NCBI GenBank assembly: GCA_009996675.1
Contig: JAACZQ010000009.1
Coordinates: 1-64,000, forward strand
Origin: Chitinophagaceae bacterium
GTDB lineage: Bacteria; Bacteroidota; Bacteroidia; Chitinophagales; Chitinophagaceae
Length of the DNA: 64,000 nt
Reading direction: 5' to 3'
The stretch's first letter is position 1. Every line of letters begins with the position of its first letter. Made by a program: the position numbers and the translations under genes. Shown here one piece after another: positions 59,455 to 64,000 of the stretch. Below the pieces are notes generated by a model that was not told where the DNA came from, did no database searches, and saw only the letters and a list, made by a program, of their open reading frames with translations.

Positions 59455-60045
59455 TTAAGCAGCAACGGTTTCTTTGGTTTCAAAAGGCATTTCATCTTTG
59501 TCGTAACGACCCAGCCACCAGCCATCTTCCGCTACCTGTACATTGGTTTCCACAGCACCATTGCTGCGCAGGAAAGCCTGCAGGTCTTCGGTATTGGTTT
59601 TATCCGTACACTCAATCACCATCACAAACAGGTCATCAGTAGCACGGGCATGGAAATGATGCTTCTTTACAAAAGGGGCCAGCTGACACAGGTAACAGAA
59701 TGTAAGCACCATACCTACGGCTGCAAACAATACCGTTAATTCAAACATGATGGGCACCCAGGCCGGTAAGGCAAAATGAGGCTTACCACCAATATTCAAA
59801 GGCCAGTCACGCGTAAAAATCCAGCTGATACAGCTCAACGCAGTGGTGGTACCGGTAATACCATAGATAAAGCCCGCTGTATGCAAACTGGTCTCCCGTA
59901 ATCCCAATGCATGATCCAGTCCATGTACCGCAAATGGTGTGTACACATCATGGATCTTATATCCCGATGTACGTACTTTCTTCACCGCAGGAAACAGCAC
60001 TGCTTCATCATCAAAACAGCCTACTACGAATTTCTTTTTTGCCAT
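59455..60045 (-). CDS. actD: ActD, DUF3341 membrane protein
   Basis: VVGCFDDEAVLFPAVKKVRTSGYKIHDVYTPFAVHGLDHALGL. Confidence 0.92.
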   Translation of the reverse strand: MAKKKFVVGCFDDEAVLFPAVKKVRTSGYKIHDVYTPFAVHGLDHALGLRETSLHTAGFIYGITGTTTALSCISWIFTRDWPLNIGGKPHFALPAWVPIMFELTVLFAAVGMVLTFCYLCQLAPFVKKHHFHARATDDLFVMVIECTDKTNTEDLQAFLRSNGAVETNVQVAEDGWWLGRYDKDEMPFETKETVAA

Positions 60046-60213
60046 TTTTAAAGCTTTTAGCTTCTAGCTACACGCTGCAAGCAATTCATTTGTTTACAGC
60101 TTTCGCTTTTCTTTTTTATGATGCCTATTTCAAGACCGTAAAACAACCATTCCCGTTTCACGTCTTTTATTTTTTTGATCCACTCACTACTGACCACTCA
60201 CCACTCACTGCTC

Positions 60214-61656
60214 TCAATGATGCGCATTCGCATGCACAAACTCTTCCAGTTTCTGCTCTTCAATATTGCTCATATTGTCCTTATAGCTCTCACCGGATGT
60301 CTTCAGTACATACTTGATCTCAGCAATCGCAATCACAGGGAAATATTTCGCAAACAGGAAGAAGCAGGTAAAGAACAATCCGAATGTACCGGCATAGAAA
60401 CCAATTTCCCAGATAGAAGGACTGTAGTACACAGACCAGCTGGAGGGCAGGTAATCGCGGTACAGGGAGGTTACGATGATCACAAAACGCTCGAACCACA
60501 TACCAATATTCACGATAATACTCATGAAGAAGGTAACAAACAGGTTACGGCGCATTTTGCGGAACCAGAAAATCTGCGGGCTCAGTACGTTACAAGCCAT
60601 CATACCCCAGTAGCTCCAGCCATAAGGACTGAACAGGTAAGCACGGCTGTACCAGAAGGTGTAACCTTCGTATTTGTTCTGGCTGTACCAGCCCATGAAC
60701 AATTCCGTTAAATAAGCCACACCCACAATCGAACCGGTTAATACAATCACCTTGTTCATCGCTTCAATGTGACCCATAGTAATATAATCCTGCATACCAA
60801 ATACCTTACGCACAATCACCATCAGGGTCTGCACCATGGCGAAACCGGAGAAGATCGCACCCGCTACGAAATAGGGCGGGAAGATGGTGGTATGCCAGCC
60901 AGGTATTACAGAAGTAGCAAAGTCAAAGGATACGATGGTGTGAACCGACAGTACCAGGGGGGTACTCAAACCGGCCAGTACCAGGGAAAGGCTTTCATGA
61001 CGCTGCCAGTGTTTGGTAGAACCGGTCCAGCCGAAAGAAGCAATACCATACAAACGCTTACGCAGCTTGGTGAAAGCACGGTCACGTACGGTAGCAAAAT
61101 CGGGAATCAGACCTGAATACCAGAACAACAGGGAAACGGTAAAATAAGTAGAGATCGCAAATACATCCCACAACAGGGGTGAGTTAAAGTTCACCCACAA
61201 AGGACCGCGGGTATTGGGATAAGGCAGTACAAAGAAAGCCATCCAAACACGACCCATGTGGAAGATGGGGAACTGACCCGCACACATTACCGCAAAGATG
61301 GTCATGGCTTCTGCCGCACGGTTTACACCCGTTCTCCAGCCCTGGCGGAATAACAACAGGATCGCAGAAATCAGCGTACCCGCGTGACCAATACCAACCC
61401 ACCATACGAAGTTGGTGATATCCCAACCCCAGCCGATGGTCTTGTTCAGGTTCCACTGGCCAATACCATAGGTAACCTCACGGTACACACTGTACACACC
61501 AAATAACAGAAGGGCCACTGAAATATAGAACCCGATATACCAAAGCCTGGAAGGCTTGGCTTCAATGGGGCGAACGATGTCCTCGGTTACCTGATGGTAA
61601 TTCTTCTCACCGTACACCAACGGTTCCCTGAGCTGTGATTCGTACTTTAAATGCAT
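60214..61656 (-). CDS. actC: ActC, NrfD/PsrC-family membrane subunit
   Basis: WNLNKTIGWGWDITNFVWWVGIGHAGTLISAILLLFRQGWRTGVNRAAEAMT. Confidence 0.93.
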   Translation of the reverse strand: MHLKYESQLREPLVYGEKNYHQVTEDIVRPIEAKPSRLWYIGFYISVALLLFGVYSVYREVTYGIGQWNLNKTIGWGWDITNFVWWVGIGHAGTLISAILLLFRQGWRTGVNRAAEAMTIFAVMCAGQFPIFHMGRVWMAFFVLPYPNTRGPLWVNFNSPLLWDVFAISTYFTVSLLFWYSGLIPDFATVRDRAFTKLRKRLYGIASFGWTGSTKHWQRHESLSLVLAGLSTPLVLSVHTIVSFDFATSVIPGWHTTIFPPYFVAGAIFSGFAMVQTLMVIVRKVFGMQDYITMGHIEAMNKVIVLTGSIVGVAYLTELFMGWYSQNKYEGYTFWYSRAYLFSPYGWSYWGMMACNVLSPQIFWFRKMRRNLFVTFFMSIIVNIGMWFERFVIIVTSLYRDYLPSSWSVYYSPSIWEIGFYAGTFGLFFTCFFLFAKYFPVIAIAEIKYVLKTSGESYKDNMSNIEEQKLEEFVHANAHH

Positions 61657-61772
61657 CTGGTCTTTATTTGATAGATCATGACCGCTAAGTCATGGTCCAT
61701 AGTTTTTGAGATCTTTGTCAGTAGTGTGTAGTGAGTGCTTATTTACTCACTGCTGAATACGCACTATTCACT

Positions 61773-64000
61773 TTATGCGTGCTCCGCCTGTTTTTTCGCT
61801 TCATGCTTTCCTTCACCATGCGCCGATTCTGTGTTTCGCACTTTCGCCAGGTAAGTAACACCCGGTAACACGTGCAGTTGCTCCAGTACGTAGAACTGAC
61901 GGTTGGGGTTATCGGTACGTACCATGGTAATCGCACTGTGCTTATCATTGGCATTACCAAACGTAATGGCGTTGGTAGGACAAGCCTGCTGACAAGCCAC
62001 TTTCACATCGCTGTCGCTCAGCGGACGGCTGTCTTTCTTCGCTTTCAGCTTGCCTTCCTGCAGACGCTGTACGCAGAAGGAACATTTTTCAATCACACCG
62101 CGTGAACGAACCGTAACATCCGGGTTCAGTACCATACGGGTGAGGTCGTCGTTCATGTTCAGCACCACATCATTCACCTTGCCTTCCTGGTTATTGGGGA
62201 AGCTGTCGGCGCCGGTGTAGTCGGCCCAGTTAAAGCGACGAACTTTATACGGACAGTTGTTGGCACAATAACGGGTACCAATACAACGGTTGTATGTCAT
62301 TTGGTTCAGACCTTCAGAACTGTGGTTGGTAGCAGCCACCGGACAAACGTTCTCACAGGGAGCATTGTCGCAATGCTGACACATCAGCGGCTGGAATACC
62401 ACATTCGGGTTATCCATATCGCCGCTGTAATAGCGGTCGATACGCAGCCAGTGCATTTCATGGCCACGCATTACTTCGGGCTTACCAACGACAGGAATAT
62501 TGTTTTCCGCATTACAAGCCACCACGCAGGCGCCGCAACCGGTACAACTGTTCAGATCCACACTCATACCCCATTTGATACCGGGACGGTCGTATACGGG
62601 ATAGATGGTACCCTGACTTTCAAATTTCTCCAGTCCACCCCAGGGTTTCAGTTCCGCTTCACGCTCTTCACGGATTTCAGTGGGGTGTTTTTTATAGTCG
62701 GCCAGGGTCAGTTCCTTCATAACCTCGGTACGGTTACCCTGGGTAGTATCATAACGGCTATGCGTTTGGGTGAGGGCTACGGGGTATTTCTCACCGGTTA
62801 CCGCGATCTCTGCATTGCTGTTGTGGAAGCTTACGCTGGAACCATTGAGGGAAGCCAGGGGGAAGGCATTTTTACCAACACCTTCAGCTGCTTTACCCAT
62901 TTTAGCGCTGCGGCCATAACCTAAGGCAATACCAATGGTTTCGGGATGGGTACCGGGGATGATCAGGGCAGGTAATTCAATGCTCTTGCCATTCACGGTT
63001 ACTTTCACCACTTTCTTGGGCGGATTTACTTCATAAGCATCTGCCTGACCACCATTGTTGAGGTCGATATTCAATAAAGTACGTGCCAGTGCGGGGGAAA
63101 CAATAACATAGTTATCCCAGGTAGCACGGGTAACGGGATCGGGCAGTTCCTGCAACCAGGGGTTGGCAGTACCCTGACCGGCACCAATACCTACTTTTTC
63201 ATAGAGAACCAGTTCATAAGCACCTACTTTTTTGGTAGCTGTGGCAGCCGTTACCGCATTGGCAACAGCAGCGCCGTTGAAGCTGCCGGGTTTGGTGGCA
63301 GACTCACCCAGGCTGATCACACCATCCTGCAGGGCTTTATCCCAACCTGCCTGTCCGCCCAGTTTGGCAGCCCAGAAATCCTTCAGGAAAGCCAGGTAGT
63401 CATTCGCAGCACCGCTCCATTTGAGCAGGCTGTCCTGCCACTGACGGGTTTTGAACAGGGGATAGATAGTAGGTTGAATGAAAGAGAAATGACCGGTTTG
63501 CGGCTCGGCATCACCCCAGCTTTCCAGGTAATGATGATCGGGTACCACATATTTACACAGTTCAGCAGTTTCATCTACTTTACCGGCAAAAGAAATGGTT
63601 GTTTTTACTTTCTGCAGACCAGCTTTGAACTTATCCGCATCAAACCAGGTATAAGCAGGGTTGGCACCGTATACCAGCAGGGTATTCACGGAACCGGCAT
63701 TCATATCGGCTACCAGTTGGGCGAAATCGGCATCCACACCCTGACGGGCATTGCTCATTACACCCCAGTTAATGGTTGTACCACCGGCACCCACAGCATT
63801 GTTGATGGCATTCACAATGATCTGAACATTCACATCATCGCTACCGCTCACCACCAGTGCAGCACCTTTATTATCGTTCAGGGCCTTGGCCGCTTTTTGA
63901 ATACCGGCTTTCAGCTTTTCATCTTTGATACCGTTCACACCCTGACCATTCACTGCGCTCAGCAGGGCTGCAGCGATGGCGCCGGTTTCAGAGGGACGGT
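61773..64000 (-). CDS. actB: ActB, molybdopterin-oxidoreductase-like iron-sulfur protein, 5' end outside the window
   Basis: Ferredoxin motifs CTGCGACVVACNAENN, CQHCDNAPCENVCPV, RYCANNCPYKVRRFNW. The track start 63953 is an in-frame GTG; the frame stays open to base 64000 (PSETGAIAAALLSAVNGQG...). Confidence 0.93.
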   Translation of the reverse strand, partial: RPSETGAIAAALLSAVNGQGVNGIKDEKLKAGIQKAAKALNDNKGAALVVSGSDDVNVQIIVNAINNAVGAGGTTINWGVMSNARQGVDADFAQLVADMNAGSVNTLLVYGANPAYTWFDADKFKAGLQKVKTTISFAGKVDETAELCKYVVPDHHYLESWGDAEPQTGHFSFIQPTIYPLFKTRQWQDSLLKWSGAANDYLAFLKDFWAAKLGGQAGWDKALQDGVISLGESATKPGSFNGAAVANAVTAATATKKVGAYELVLYEKVGIGAGQGTANPWLQELPDPVTRATWDNYVIVSPALARTLLNIDLNNGGQADAYEVNPPKKVVKVTVNGKSIELPALIIPGTHPETIGIALGYGRSAKMGKAAEGVGKNAFPLASLNGSSVSFHNSNAEIAVTGEKYPVALTQTHSRYDTTQGNRTEVMKELTLADYKKHPTEIREEREAELKPWGGLEKFESQGTIYPVYDRPGIKWGMSVDLNSCTGCGACVVACNAENNIPVVGKPEVMRGHEMHWLRIDRYYSGDMDNPNVVFQPLMCQHCDNAPCENVCPVAATNHSSEGLNQMTYNRCIGTRYCANNCPYKVRRFNWADYTGADSFPNNQEGKVNDVVLNMNDDLTRMVLNPDVTVRSRGVIEKCSFCVQRLQEGKLKAKKDSRPLSDSDVKVACQQACPTNAITFGNANDKHSAITMVRTDNPNRQFYVLEQLHVLPGVTYLAKVRNTESAHGEGKHEAKKQAEHA

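Noticed and set aside
62301-62924. 207-aa plus-strand ORF opposite actB
   Set aside because: Antisense shadow of the iron-sulfur protein; no domain signal.
63953-64000. Translation start of actB at 63953
   Set aside because: The codon is an in-frame GTG; the reading frame stays open to the window edge, so the gene is truncated by the window.

Overview
The window is a 64 kb chromosomal segment that looks like a Bacteroidetes genome, probably Chitinophagaceae-like. The taxonomic call rests on SusC/SusD pairs, a T9SS sorting domain, TAnnTTTG promoters and an Act/caa3 respiratory locus. Left to right it contains: an ABC permease; a small lipoprotein, membrane protein, histidine kinase and LuxR-type regulator group; a minus-strand cassette with an HTH regulator, two 65-aa double-glycine leader peptides, a CPBP-family membrane protein, an HlyD adaptor and a C39-peptidase ABC exporter; PorZ; assorted metabolic genes (IcmF, aldose epimerase, RidA, TsaB, persulfide dioxygenase-rhodanese); a surface polysaccharide trio (acyltransferase, O-antigen ligase, Wzz-like); an Lrp/AsnC regulator next to an unusual tRNA/tmRNA-like non-coding locus whose 3' end plus terminator is tandemly duplicated; a sialic-acid utilisation locus of about 16 kb; TrmB and small genes; and an Act (alternative complex III) plus caa3-type oxidase operon that runs off the right edge. 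The best candidates for something undescribed are the two-peptide GG-leader cassette (about 4.0-8.7 kb) and the tRNA/tmRNA-like RNA with tandem 3'-end duplications (about 26.38-26.81 kb). All calls come from reading the sequence and the supplied ORF track; no database search was run.
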